From Mesorhizobium huakuii (GTDB lineage: Bacteria; Pseudomonadota; Alphaproteobacteria; Rhizobiales; Rhizobiaceae): 51,056 nt of DNA. Location: positions 1-51,056 of the forward strand of contig NZ_BSNY01000068.1 of assembly GCF_030160235.1 (NCBI RefSeq). The letters run 5' to 3'. Below are positions 1 to 8,291 of the stretch, one piece after another. The position numbers and the translations under genes are program-made. How positions within the stretch are numbered: the first letter of the stretch is position 1; each line of letters begins with the position of its first letter. The notes beneath the pieces were generated by a model, which did no database searches, was not told the DNA's origin, and was given only the letters and a program-made list of their open reading frames with translations.

Positions 1-55
1 GAATGGTGGCCGGTGTTTGATCGGAATGGCGGCCGGCTTCACGTCGGAATCCGCA
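1..55. repeat. IS21-type insertion sequence end (left boundary)
   Basis: Two tandem copies of a motif of the form TCGGAAT, spacer, GGCCGG..TTC end in GTCGGAATCCGCA. The same motif series in inverted orientation closes the window at 50999-51056, where it ends GTCGGAATACGCA when read on the minus strand. Repeats of this kind are typical of IS21-family (istA/istB) ends; that family assignment is from memory, because no transposase lies inside the window. The native coding sequence resumes at about position 50. Confidence 0.55.
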
Positions 56-117
56 ACCTCGTCGCGATCCACGAGCTGCTCACCGCCGACGACTACACGG
101 GGGTGCGCAATGGCTAA
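1..117 (+). pseudogene. C-terminal remnant of the gene upstream of the JAB peptidase (possibly E2-like)
   Basis: The frame is open from the left edge to TAA at 115-117 and overlaps the start of the JAB gene by 8 bases (ATGGCTAA), as expected of a translationally coupled upstream gene. Only the last 20 or so residues (reading NLVAIHELLTADDYTG near the end) are likely native, because the first 50 bases are the insertion-sequence end. In prokaryotic ubiquitin-like operons the gene in this position often encodes an E2-like protein, but the fragment is too short to identify. The gene is broken by the inserted element. Confidence 0.45.
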
Positions 118-592
118 CAGTAAAGTTATCGTCCCACGCCGGCTGTGGCTCGACGGCCTCGCCGAGCTTTGCCACCGTGGCGGCCTCACGCACGAAGCAG
201 GCGCCTTCCTTCTGGGTACCAAGAGTGGCGAAGGCCGTGTCGGAACCAAGTGGGTTTTCTACGATGAGTTAGACCCCAATGCCTACTCGACCGGCATCTG
301 CATTCTCCATGCAGATGCCTTCGACCGGCTCTGGCGCTACTGCCGCGAAACGGGCCTTATGGTCATCGCCGATATTCACACCCATCCCGGCTCACCACGC
401 CAGAGCCCGTCGGATCGGGCAAACCCCATGATAGCGCTCCAAGGCCATCTCGCGCTCATCGTGCCGAACTATGCCAAGGGTCCACACTGGCGGCACCGCT
501 TGGGCATCTATCGCTATGAGGGTTCGCATAAGTGGACCGACTTGAGCGGCTGGCGCGGTCGCATCATGCTTTCGACAGGAACTTTCCGATGA
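110..592 (+). CDS. JAB/MPN-domain metallopeptidase (deubiquitinase-like)
   Basis: The protein has 160 residues and a single JAB (JAMM, Mov34/MPN/PAD-1) domain. It shows the zinc motif DIHTHP...SPSD: His90 and His92, then Ser99 and Asp102. Glu29 in HEAGAFLLG is the likely catalytic acid. The family are isopeptidases that cut ubiquitin-like proteins from targets or mature their C termini. The start is the ATG at 110, which overlaps the stop of the broken upstream gene; an upstream reading to position 17 runs into the insertion sequence and is not credible. The E1-like gene follows with an ATGA overlap at 589-592, so the two are translationally coupled. Together they are the protease and activating enzyme of a bacterial ubiquitin-like conjugation operon. 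No CD-NTase or other CBASS gene is visible. Confidence 0.88.
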   Translation: MANSKVIVPRRLWLDGLAELCHRGGLTHEAGAFLLGTKSGEGRVGTKWVFYDELDPNAYSTGICILHADAFDRLWRYCRETGLMVIADIHTHPGSPRQSPSDRANPMIALQGHLALIVPNYAKGPHWRHRLGIYRYEGSHKWTDLSGWRGRIMLSTGTFR

Positions 593-1965
593 ACCATCAG
601 ACCAATCCCGACGTCCTGCACCGGGGCGTGAAAATGGCCATGGACACAGGCGAGGCCGCCACCCTCGAAGAGGCTTATTCGCTGTTCGGCGAGTACCAGA
701 TGGCGATCCAGGTCGGCATGGTCGTTGGCTCGTCGCGAGCTCACCAGGCCGCCTTGTTGACCTTGGTGAATGGAGGCCGCCGCTCGCTCCTTGGCGGCGT
801 GCGCGTGCTCGGGCTCGGGTTGGATGACTTCCCCCTGCTCGTTGAGCTGCCCGGCGAATACTTGTCGCTCGGCGAGGCAGTCACGGCTCTTGGAGGCACG
901 CTGGCCGACGAGGTCGAAGCGTCCGTCCCACTGGTCATGCTGGGTGCGACCAATGCTGGGCAGAGGTCCGGCCTAAGCTTGCGGTTGACCTTTGGCGGTT
1001 GGCGCGGCGGCGTTGGACCGGGCGATGAGATCGAAGTGCTTTCGGAGGATGCAAACGACGTGATGGCCGCTACACTGGCGGCCGCTCTGGCCGTCGGCGA
1101 GATTTTCCAGAACCTGCGTGGCAATGTCCTTGCCGGGCGGCGGACGGTAGGTCTGTCGCTTTGGCGGCCCGATCTCGACTGGCGCCTGCCCGACGAAGGG
1201 CCGGAGGAGTTTGTGGTCCCCAGCAAGCTGTGGCTCGTAGGTTTAGGGCATCTCGGTCAGGCTTATCTGTGGGCCCTTGCGATGCTGCCGTTCGCCCAAC
1301 CGGAGGCGATGGAGCTGACCCTGCAGGACTTCGACAAGCTGACAGCGTCCAATGACAGCACTTCGGTACTTACCCACACCGGGCTGGTCGGCAAGTTCAA
1401 GACCCGCGAGATGGCCAGATGGCTCGAAGGTCGCGGGTTTCGAGCGACTATCGTCGAACGCAGGTTCGATGGCATCATGGCCGTCGGAAAGGATGATCCG
1501 CGGATCGCCCTGTTCGGGGTCGACAACTCAGAAGCTCGGGCGCACATCGACATTGCCGGGTTCGATCTGGTGGTCGAAGCAGGGCTCGGTGCGGGGCCGC
1601 AGGAATACCTCGCGATGCGTATCCATACCTTTCCCGCGAGCGTAAGCAGCCAGCAGAAATGGGGGGGCGAAATCGATGAAAAGGAGGGGCAGACAAGTGC
1701 GGCGGCCTACGCTGACCTCCTCCAGCACGGCGAGGTCGATGAGTGCGGCTTGGTTCAGCTCGCCACCCGGACGGTCGGAGCCCCCTTCGTTGGGCTGGTG
1801 GCGGCTTGCCTTGTGTTATCTGAGGCAATCCGTCGGCTCAATGGTGGGGTGGGCGTAGAGGTTATGGACCTATCGCTGCGTGCACCGAACCTGCGTGAAG
1901 TCGTAGAGGCGGAGACTAGAAAGGCATGGAACCCCGGGTACATCAAGCTGGCCGACAGCCCCTAG
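589..1965 (+). CDS. ThiF/E1-family ubiquitin-activating-like enzyme
   Basis: The protein has 458 residues. Its C-terminal half is an E1/ThiF adenylation domain with the nucleotide loop GLGHLG (218-223), acidic pair Asp247 and Asp249, Asn255, and Lys269/Lys271. A conserved-looking Cys386 (DECG) in the late part is a candidate thioester cysteine. The N-terminal half of about 200 residues is not recognised and may bind the ubiquitin-like substrate. The family adenylates the C terminus of a ubiquitin-like protein and passes it to an E2. The start at ATG 589 overlaps the JAB stop (ATGA); longer starts inside the JAB gene are unlikely. The ubiquitin-like and E2 genes expected upstream are missing because of the left boundary, so the operon is probably non-functional here unless they persist beyond the insertion. 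Confidence 0.85.
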   Translation: MNHQTNPDVLHRGVKMAMDTGEAATLEEAYSLFGEYQMAIQVGMVVGSSRAHQAALLTLVNGGRRSLLGGVRVLGLGLDDFPLLVELPGEYLSLGEAVTALGGTLADEVEASVPLVMLGATNAGQRSGLSLRLTFGGWRGGVGPGDEIEVLSEDANDVMAATLAAALAVGEIFQNLRGNVLAGRRTVGLSLWRPDLDWRLPDEGPEEFVVPSKLWLVGLGHLGQAYLWALAMLPFAQPEAMELTLQDFDKLTASNDSTSVLTHTGLVGKFKTREMARWLEGRGFRATIVERRFDGIMAVGKDDPRIALFGVDNSEARAHIDIAGFDLVVEAGLGAGPQEYLAMRIHTFPASVSSQQKWGGEIDEKEGQTSAAAYADLLQHGEVDECGLVQLATRTVGAPFVGLVAACLVLSEAIRRLNGGVGVEVMDLSLRAPNLREVVEAETRKAWNPGYIKLADSP

Positions 1966-1973
1966 AAATGGAA

Positions 1974-1997
1974 CGTCCGCTATCGACGTCGCGGACG
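1974..1997. other. Hairpin after the E1 gene
   Basis: Inverted arms CGTCCGC (1974-1980) and GCGGACG (1991-1997) enclose a 10-base loop just after the E1 stop. There is no T run, so it is a weak candidate for a terminator or a processing or stabilising structure. The rest of 1998-2241 shows no gene. Confidence 0.3.
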
Positions 1998-2241
1998 CCG
2001 AAAGCTTCCAGCCCATTTCGGTTATTCAATCATAAGCGTCTGCGGGGCCTGTCTGGCGCAATGCGACATTCGCAAGGTCTTTTGGCAACTCCCTCTCTAA
2101 CGTGAAAAGGCCTTACCCGACACATCGCCACACACCTTGCGCAACGGCGACCTATAGCTCGAGAGCGACAACCCCGTATCTTGAAATTCTTCTATCGAGC
2201 CGCGGTCGAACGCCCGTATGTTCGTAGCCGGAGATCACTTA

Positions 2242-3501
2242 ATGGCATTTCGATTCGTCCACACGGCCGATATTCATCTCGACTCGCCTCTGCGTTCGCT
2301 GGCGATGCGAAACCCCGCCCTTGCCGAACTCGTCGGAGACGCCAGCCGTCAGGCGTTCATCTCGATCGTGGATCTCTGCCTTGCGGAGCGTGTCGATGCG
2401 TTGGTCGTTGCCGGCGATCTTTACGATGGTGATCAGACGTCGATGAAAACGGCGCGGTTTCTGGCATCGCAAATGACACGCCTGCACCAGGCTGGTGTCC
2501 GGGTCTTCAAGATCCGAGGCAATCACGACGCCCTATCACGGATATCGAAACAACTGATGTTCCCGGAGACGGTCACAATCTTCAGCGGCCGTTCCCAATC
2601 GGTGCTGCAAACAGCCGGGGGGCTGGACGTCATGTTCCATGGCTTGAGCTTCGCGAGCCCCAAGGCGCCGGACAGTCTGCTTCCCAAGTATTCAGCTCCG
2701 AGTGAAGGCGCGGTCAATGTCGGCATCATGCACACCAGTCTGGCCGGATCGCCCGGCCACGACGTCTACGCTCCCTGCAGCGTCGCTGACCTGCATAGCC
2801 ATGGCTTCGACTACTGGGCGCTTGGGCACATCCACGTCCGCCAAGTCCATCCTGGGGCGAGCACCGTGGTGATGCCAGGACTTCCGCAAGGCAGGGACAT
2901 CAACGAGGCCGGAGAGAAGTCCGTGACCCTGGTGACCATACGAGACGACCGCACCATCGAGATCGAGGAAAGGCTAACCAGTATCGCGCAATTCGAGCGT
3001 GTGAACGTCGACCTGACCGGAACGGTGGAATGGTCCGAAGTCGTCGGGCGAGTCCGCTCCGCGCTCGAAGATATTCGTGCCTTCGTCAGATCCCGTCATG
3101 TTGTGGTCCGTCTCGGCCTGACCGGGGCGTCACCTTTGTCCTGGGCGCTGATCCGTGACCGCGACCTGCTGCTCGCAGAAGCTGAGCAGGTCGCGGAACA
3201 GACGGGAGACACCTGGGTGGAGAAGCTCGAGCTTAACGTTTCTCCATCCGCAGCCGAAACATCAGAGGGCGTCGCTGATCCGATTTTCGAACTCGCTCAA
3301 TCCATGCACGCCGATGCCAGCTCGGACGCCTTCCGTGCTGAGGCGAGAGCGTTTGTCCAGAAGATGGTCGCCGATCTTCCGGCCGACGGGCGCGATTTCG
3401 CCGGCAACGACGAGGCTGGGCTGGAGTTGTTCCTCGACAGGGTGCTTGCCAACGGCGCCGACCTGGTCACCGCCCGCCTCAAGGCCGGTGGGTCACAATG
3501 A
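2242..3501 (+). CDS. YhaO-like DNA repair metallophosphoesterase (SbcD/Mre11 type)
   Basis: The 419-residue calcineurin-like phosphoesterase has all the metal-binding motifs in order: DIH (Asp10, His12), GDLYDG (Asp59), GNHD (93-96) and GHIH (195-198). The family are Mn-dependent exonucleases or endonucleases that work with an SMC-like ATPase on DNA ends. The ATG at 2242 is chosen because it follows a GGAGA ribosome binding site and the homology to family N termini (AFRFVHTADIH) begins at once; an in-frame start at 2218 is less likely. The ATPase gene starts at 3498 with an ATGA overlap, the standard yhaO-yhaN arrangement. The gene lies directly downstream of the ubiquitin-like operon, separated by about 280 bases. 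Confidence 0.9.
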   Translation: MAFRFVHTADIHLDSPLRSLAMRNPALAELVGDASRQAFISIVDLCLAERVDALVVAGDLYDGDQTSMKTARFLASQMTRLHQAGVRVFKIRGNHDALSRISKQLMFPETVTIFSGRSQSVLQTAGGLDVMFHGLSFASPKAPDSLLPKYSAPSEGAVNVGIMHTSLAGSPGHDVYAPCSVADLHSHGFDYWALGHIHVRQVHPGASTVVMPGLPQGRDINEAGEKSVTLVTIRDDRTIEIEERLTSIAQFERVNVDLTGTVEWSEVVGRVRSALEDIRAFVRSRHVVVRLGLTGASPLSWALIRDRDLLLAEAEQVAEQTGDTWVEKLELNVSPSAAETSEGVADPIFELAQSMHADASSDAFRAEARAFVQKMVADLPADGRDFAGNDEAGLELFLDRVLANGADLVTARLKAGGSQ

Positions 3502-6500
3502 GGCTCAGGCGACTTAATCTCATCCGTTATGGCAAGTTCACCGACAGGACGATCGACTTCGGGCCAAAACCGGAATCCGGTCCCGACCTGCATATCGTCT
3601 TCGGCCTGAACGAAGCCGGCAAGTCGACCGCGCTTTCCGGCTATCTCGATCTGCTGTTCGGCATCGAGGAACGCAGCCGCTACAATTTCCTGCACGAGTA
3701 CAGCGCGATGCGCATCGGCGGTGTGCTCGAACTTGGCGGCGCGGAGCACTCGTTCACACGCACGAAACAGCGCACCAACTCATTGCTGAACGAGACTGGC
3801 CAACCGGTCAGCGAAATGGCGATTTCAGCACATCTCGCCGGGCTGTCTCGCGACGCATACGAGACCATGTTCTCGTTGGACGACGAAACGCTGGAAGCAG
3901 GTGGAAAATCAATCCTGGAATCGCGCGGCGACCTGGGCAAGCTGCTATTCACGGCCAGCGCCGGCCTTGGGCACGCAAGCGATACATTGAGCGTGCTGGA
4001 GGCCGAAGCGGACAGGCTCTATCGCAAGCAGGCACACGGAACCGAGCTTGCGCTGCTCAAGAAGCGGCTTACGGAACTGAAGTCCGGGAGGGAGGCGATC
4101 GACACCTTGGCGTCGACGTTCGAAACTCTCGAGACAGAGCGCCTGGACGCGACAGAAAAATACGACCGCAGCATCGCCGAACGGTCGGTGCTGTCGGCTC
4201 GGCTCGATACCATCGCGAAGTATCTTCGCACGATCCCGATCCTTGCCGATATCCGACGTAAGGAAGCCCAGCTGGCCGACTTGCCTGAGAGCGCATCACC
4301 GTCGCGGACCTGGACGGGCAGTGTCGCCGACATGATCGAGACCGACGCCAGTCTGAGAACGCGGCTATCCGCGAGTGCGGACGAGCTCGAGCGGGTGACG
4401 ACGAAAATCGCCTCGACAGATGTGGACGCCACGATCCTTGCGATTTCCGAACGGGTTCGCGGCTTGGCGGACCGCAAGGTGCGCCACGTGTCGGCCGGCC
4501 TGGACCTGCCAAGTCGCAGGACGGAGTTGCAAATCCTCGACAATGCCGTGGCGACCTGCCTTGCCGCCTTGGGGAAATCCTCCGAGCCAGACCCTGCCAA
4601 ACTGCTTTTGCCTGCTGCAACCATTGGCGCTGTGCGCACCATGGTCGAGCAGCGATCCGGGATCGTTACCAGCGTGCGCGTTGCGCGCGAGGAGGCCGCG
4701 GCAGCTGCTGATGCGCTTCAGGCGGCACGCGAGCGCGTCGGCGAAGAACGGGCCGTGCCCGAGCCCGCCAGGGCAAGGCTTGTTTCGGCTTTGTCGGCGG
4801 CAAAGGCCAGCGGGTACATGAGGGAGACCAAGGCGGCACGCGAGACCGCGGATGCGAGTGCAGTTCGATGGGAGGCCGCGATCGCGCGCTTGCATCCCTG
4901 GTCGGGCGATGCTCAGGCACTGGCCAGGGTCGCCATTCCCAGTGCTTCGCAGCTTGGCGCATGGAAGGCGCTGGCAGCGGAGCTGGGGAAGGGCAGGGGC
5001 GTCCTTTCCGATCGTCTTGCCGAGCACCAAGGCAATCACGACTTGCTTTCGGCGCGGCTGGAAGCCCTTCGTGCCTCCGTCGATGTCACCGACGATGATA
5101 CGGCCGACGTTATTCGGCGTTCCCGCGACGAGGCCTGGGCAAGGCATCGCAATGACCTGACTGGGGAAACGGCGGATGATTTCGCGGCAACGCTGGCCCG
5201 GGACGACAGTGTCGGCGCAGGCCGTTTGGCCAACGCCCGGGAACTGGTCGAGATTCGCACGACAAACCGCAACCTCGCAGAAACCGCGGCCACCATCGCG
5301 CATGCGCGCGGCCAACTTGCACGCAACGGCTCAGATCGGGAGGCAGTGCTCTTGGAAATTCGCGCTGCGGCAAGAGACCTGCTCGGACCGTGCCAGGAAA
5401 CATCCCCCGAACAGCTGATCGAACTGGTCGAGGATCGCATTGCTGCCCGGATCGATGCGCTCGCGGCCTGGGATGAGATCGAGCTTTCCCGCAAGAAGGC
5501 CGAGCGGGCGGTTGATGAGGAAGGGCGAATACGCCTGGAGCTGAGCGGCGCACTGGCGAGCGTCGGCGTCGGTTCTGATCCTGGTGAAAGCCTGGAAACG
5601 GTCATGACCGTGGCAGAGCTGTTCCTTGAGAGGCAATTCAAGGTGGACGCTGAGCGCACGGAGGCGCTCAAGACCGTTGGCACAAGGCAACAGGATCTGG
5701 CCGCTAGGCGCCGAGCCATCGAAGTCGCAGAGCGGCGTGAGGATGAATGGCTGGCAGGCGTTGCCGAAGCGCTCAAGGGCACCTGGCTCGAGAGCAGCAT
5801 CTCGGTGCCCGGCATCGGCGGGGTCATCGATCAATTGGCTGAACTGTCCAAATGTCTTCAAGACCGGGACGCCATGCAACTCCGTATCGAGAAGATGGAG
5901 GCTGACAGGGACAATTTCCTGGTCGAGGTAAGCGCCGTTGCAGCAGAAGCGGGCGAGGCGGCCGACGACGACGAACTGGAACAGCTGGCGATTCGGCTTG
6001 CCGAGCGCCTGGAGCGCGCCGAGCGCACGCGCGAGGCCAAGGCAAGCCTCGTCAATGACCTGCAGCGCCTGCAGGATGCGGGTGAGATCCTCAATGCTGA
6101 GATTTCGGCACATGAGCGCCGCAAGAACGAGGTCCTGAGCGTCTTTGGTGTGCCCACGCTATCCGAAGTCGTGCGACGCGACGAACTGCTGCGCGACAGG
6201 GATCGCCTGCGCACAGCCGTGGCCGAACTTGAGGAGCAGGTGTCGTCCGAGCTCGCGGTGGAAGGGTTCGAGCAGGCGCGTTCGATATTGAATGCTGTCG
6301 ATCTCGACAGTCTCGCAATCGAGAAGGCTGAGGCCGAGCAACGGCTTCGCGCTTCTGACGAAGCGATACAGCACCAGCTCATTCGACAGACGCGCGCGAC
6401 CGACAAGCTGGACGCCATTGGCGGCGACAGCGCTGTTGCCCGCATAGATGCCGAACGACGCACCGTCCTCCTGGAAATCGAGGAAAAGGCGATCCGCTAC

Positions 6501-6968
6501 ATCGAACTGAAACTGGGCGTCATGGCCGCCGGGAACGCTCTGCGCGTCTACCGCGAGCGCCATCGCTCCGGGATGATGGCGCGGGCATCTGACGCTTTCG
6601 CGCTTATGACGCGCGGCCAGTACTCAGGCCTTACAACCCAGCCGGTGAAGGGCGGTGAAGTGCTCATTGCATTGCAGCGCGACGGACAGTCCAAGGTCGC
6701 CGACGCGCTGTCAAAGGGCGCACGTTTTCAGCTCTACCTAGCGCTCAGGCTTGCGGGATACTACGAGTTCGCACAGTTTCGCCCCTCGGTGCCATTCATC
6801 GCCGACGACATAATGGAAACCTTCGACCATGTCCGGTCAGAGGAGGTTTTCCGATTGTTTGGCGAAATGGCAAGTGCCGGCCAGGTCATTTACCTTACGC
6901 ATCACCAGCATCTATGCGAGATCGCCAAGACCGTTGTGCCGGGCGTAACGATCCACGAGCTCGGATGA
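3498..6968 (+). CDS. YhaN-like SMC/SbcC-type ATPase
   Basis: The protein has 1156 residues with an N-terminal Walker A loop (GLNEAGKST, 36-44). Very long charged helical stretches rich in Glu, Arg and Ala follow, consistent with coiled coil. The C-terminal ATPase lobe has a signature-like segment (LSKGARFQLYLALR) and a Walker B ending in Asp1103-Asp1104 (PFIADDIMETFD). This is the layout of SbcC, Rad50 and YhaN, which form an ATP-gated clamp around DNA ends and control the partner nuclease. It is translationally coupled to the phosphoesterase. Long reading frames on the opposite strand inside this gene are shadows caused by its codon bias. Assignment as YhaN rather than SbcC rests on the AAA-type N terminus and the adjacent YhaO-like partner. 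Confidence 0.88.
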   Translation: MRLRRLNLIRYGKFTDRTIDFGPKPESGPDLHIVFGLNEAGKSTALSGYLDLLFGIEERSRYNFLHEYSAMRIGGVLELGGAEHSFTRTKQRTNSLLNETGQPVSEMAISAHLAGLSRDAYETMFSLDDETLEAGGKSILESRGDLGKLLFTASAGLGHASDTLSVLEAEADRLYRKQAHGTELALLKKRLTELKSGREAIDTLASTFETLETERLDATEKYDRSIAERSVLSARLDTIAKYLRTIPILADIRRKEAQLADLPESASPSRTWTGSVADMIETDASLRTRLSASADELERVTTKIASTDVDATILAISERVRGLADRKVRHVSAGLDLPSRRTELQILDNAVATCLAALGKSSEPDPAKLLLPAATIGAVRTMVEQRSGIVTSVRVAREEAAAAADALQAARERVGEERAVPEPARARLVSALSAAKASGYMRETKAARETADASAVRWEAAIARLHPWSGDAQALARVAIPSASQLGAWKALAAELGKGRGVLSDRLAEHQGNHDLLSARLEALRASVDVTDDDTADVIRRSRDEAWARHRNDLTGETADDFAATLARDDSVGAGRLANARELVEIRTTNRNLAETAATIAHARGQLARNGSDREAVLLEIRAAARDLLGPCQETSPEQLIELVEDRIAARIDALAAWDEIELSRKKAERAVDEEGRIRLELSGALASVGVGSDPGESLETVMTVAELFLERQFKVDAERTEALKTVGTRQQDLAARRRAIEVAERREDEWLAGVAEALKGTWLESSISVPGIGGVIDQLAELSKCLQDRDAMQLRIEKMEADRDNFLVEVSAVAAEAGEAADDDELEQLAIRLAERLERAERTREAKASLVNDLQRLQDAGEILNAEISAHERRKNEVLSVFGVPTLSEVVRRDELLRDRDRLRTAVAELEEQVSSELAVEGFEQARSILNAVDLDSLAIEKAEAEQRLRASDEAIQHQLIRQTRATDKLDAIGGDSAVARIDAERRTVLLEIEEKAIRYIELKLGVMAAGNALRVYRERHRSGMMARASDAFALMTRGQYSGLTTQPVKGGEVLIALQRDGQSKVADALSKGARFQLYLALRLAGYYEFAQFRPSVPFIADDIMETFDHVRSEEVFRLFGEMASAGQVIYLTHHQHLCEIAKTVVPGVTIHELG

Positions 6969-7430
6969 GACTGGGCTTCGCTCGATACGTTACTGACACG
7001 CCGTTCAGGTCGGCGCTTACCCTTAGACTAGCCTGCATTCCAAGCGCCGGCTTTGACGTGCTTTGCGCCCAATATCAGACGTTGCTGAGAGGCTTGAGGC
7101 TTCCTGGAAGCAGTCATTCGTTAACGTTGCTAAGTTCGGTCGCTCCCACACCGAGCCATTCTCGGGCGTTATCAAGAGAGCCGGTCCCTCCGGCAAAACA
7201 AGAGAAAATCTGATCGGAAGCCGGCGCGGTATCTGAGATTCAGTTGCTTTGCGGTTTGCGATCGCCAGCAACGCGGCTTGACGCTTTGGCTAAACTCGTC
7301 GAACGCGCGGTCATAAAGGCAATGATCGGACCTCAATCCGACCATTTGCGGTGGATCAAAGCTCGGACCATCCATTGGGCTAAAAACGCTTGCGGCTATC
7401 TCGCCGCGGACGGGACGGAGGCGCAATCCT
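6969..7430. other. Intergenic region upstream of the stress operon
   Basis: No convincing gene is seen in these 462 bases. The stretch next to position 7431 holds a FixK/FNR-like box and a -10-like hexamer that fit a promoter for the Usp gene. The first 200 bases show nothing recognisable. Confidence 0.5.
7346..7359 (+). promoter_or_regulatory. FixK/FNR-type box upstream of the Usp/P-type ATPase operon
   Basis: The site TTGCGGTGGATCAA fits the rhizobial FixK-type consensus TTG(A/C)-N6-(T/G)CAA and differs by one base from the site at 14124-14137. A TAAAAA hexamer at 7381-7386 lies within a base of where the -10 element should be for a class II site centred at -41.5, giving a start near 7394 and a leader of about 37 bases. 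The regulator itself is not in the window. Confidence 0.6.
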
Positions 7431-8267
7431 ATGAAACTCATGACATGTCTCCCGCTAGTCACATATCCCGAGGCGAATACGGTGAAGGTCGGTTCGAATG
7501 CCGTGACACTTGCTAGGCAGGTGGGGGCAGTGCTTCATGCAATCGCTGTCGATGTCGACATTCCGGACGTTTCGAACGCGCTTTCGAGCTATCTACTCGA
7601 TCTTCCAAGCAAGATTCGAGAAGCCGAGGCGGCCAGCCGCAGGCGAGGCAAAATCTTGCTGGAGGTGGTTGCCAAGGAGGCGGCACAAGACAAGGTGCCG
7701 CTCACGACCCATGTGATAGCGGCGCCTCCGGCTCTGATGGGCGATGTCGCCGCAGAACAGTGCCGCTATTTCGATCTGTCACTGGTCGGCCTAGCCGCGG
7801 ACAATCCGACAGCGCGCATGACTGCCGAGGCTATACTCTTCGGCGCAGGCCGGCCGACGCTGCTTTTTCCCGAAGCTACGGATGTTGGTGTGCTCGACCA
7901 TGTCGTCATCGCGTGGGACGGAAGCCGCGTGGCGGCACGGGCGGTCGCTGACGCGCGGCCGTTCCTGGAGCGCGCCGCCAGGATCACCGTCATCAGTGTG
8001 ACCGACGAAAAGCCGCTTCCGGGAAAAGACATTGGCGAACGCCTTGCCGAGGGCCTGCGGGTGCGTGGCCTGACCGTCGAGAGCAGTTCGATCCGAGCTG
8101 GCGATCGTTCGATCGGTGCCGCTCTCCAGGAGCATGCCGTCAAGATTGGCGGCAAGCTGCTGGTCATGGGTGGATACGGTCATTCGCGGGTCAGGGACTT
8201 TGTACTCGGGGGCGCAACGGAGGGTGTTCTCGCGGATCTGCGGCTCCCCGTCCTCCTGTCGCACTGA
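7431..8267 (+). CDS. Tandem universal stress protein (UspA family)
   Basis: The 278-residue protein has two Usp-like halves. The second, from about residue 145, opens with VVIAWDGS and ends with the ATP-binding pattern GGYGHSRVRDFVLGGATEGVL, the typical G-2x-G-9x-G(S/T) loop. The first half is more diverged. Usp proteins are cytoplasmic stress-response factors; in alphaproteobacteria many respond to low oxygen through FNR/FixK regulators. The ATG at 7431 follows a GGAGG-like site. The P-type ATPase gene begins 24 bases downstream, so the two are probably cotranscribed from the promoter at 7346-7394. Confidence 0.88.
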   Translation: MKLMTCLPLVTYPEANTVKVGSNAVTLARQVGAVLHAIAVDVDIPDVSNALSSYLLDLPSKIREAEAASRRRGKILLEVVAKEAAQDKVPLTTHVIAAPPALMGDVAAEQCRYFDLSLVGLAADNPTARMTAEAILFGAGRPTLLFPEATDVGVLDHVVIAWDGSRVAARAVADARPFLERAARITVISVTDEKPLPGKDIGERLAEGLRVRGLTVESSSIRAGDRSIGAALQEHAVKIGGKLLVMGGYGHSRVRDFVLGGATEGVLADLRLPVLLSH

Positions 8268-8291
8268 AATAGCGTCTCGTGAGAGGCGGCC

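Noticed and set aside
1-117. Continuous frame through the left end that could be one native protein C terminus
   Set aside because: The first 50 bases match the inverted repeat at the right end almost motif for motif, so the open frame there is coincidental.
1-1965. Type II CBASS operon
   Set aside because: E1 and JAB also occur there, but no CD-NTase or effector is seen in the window.
4365-5315. Long open frame on the minus strand within the YhaN gene
   Set aside because: It is opposite a 1156-residue ATPase with clear motifs, has no family features and follows from codon bias.
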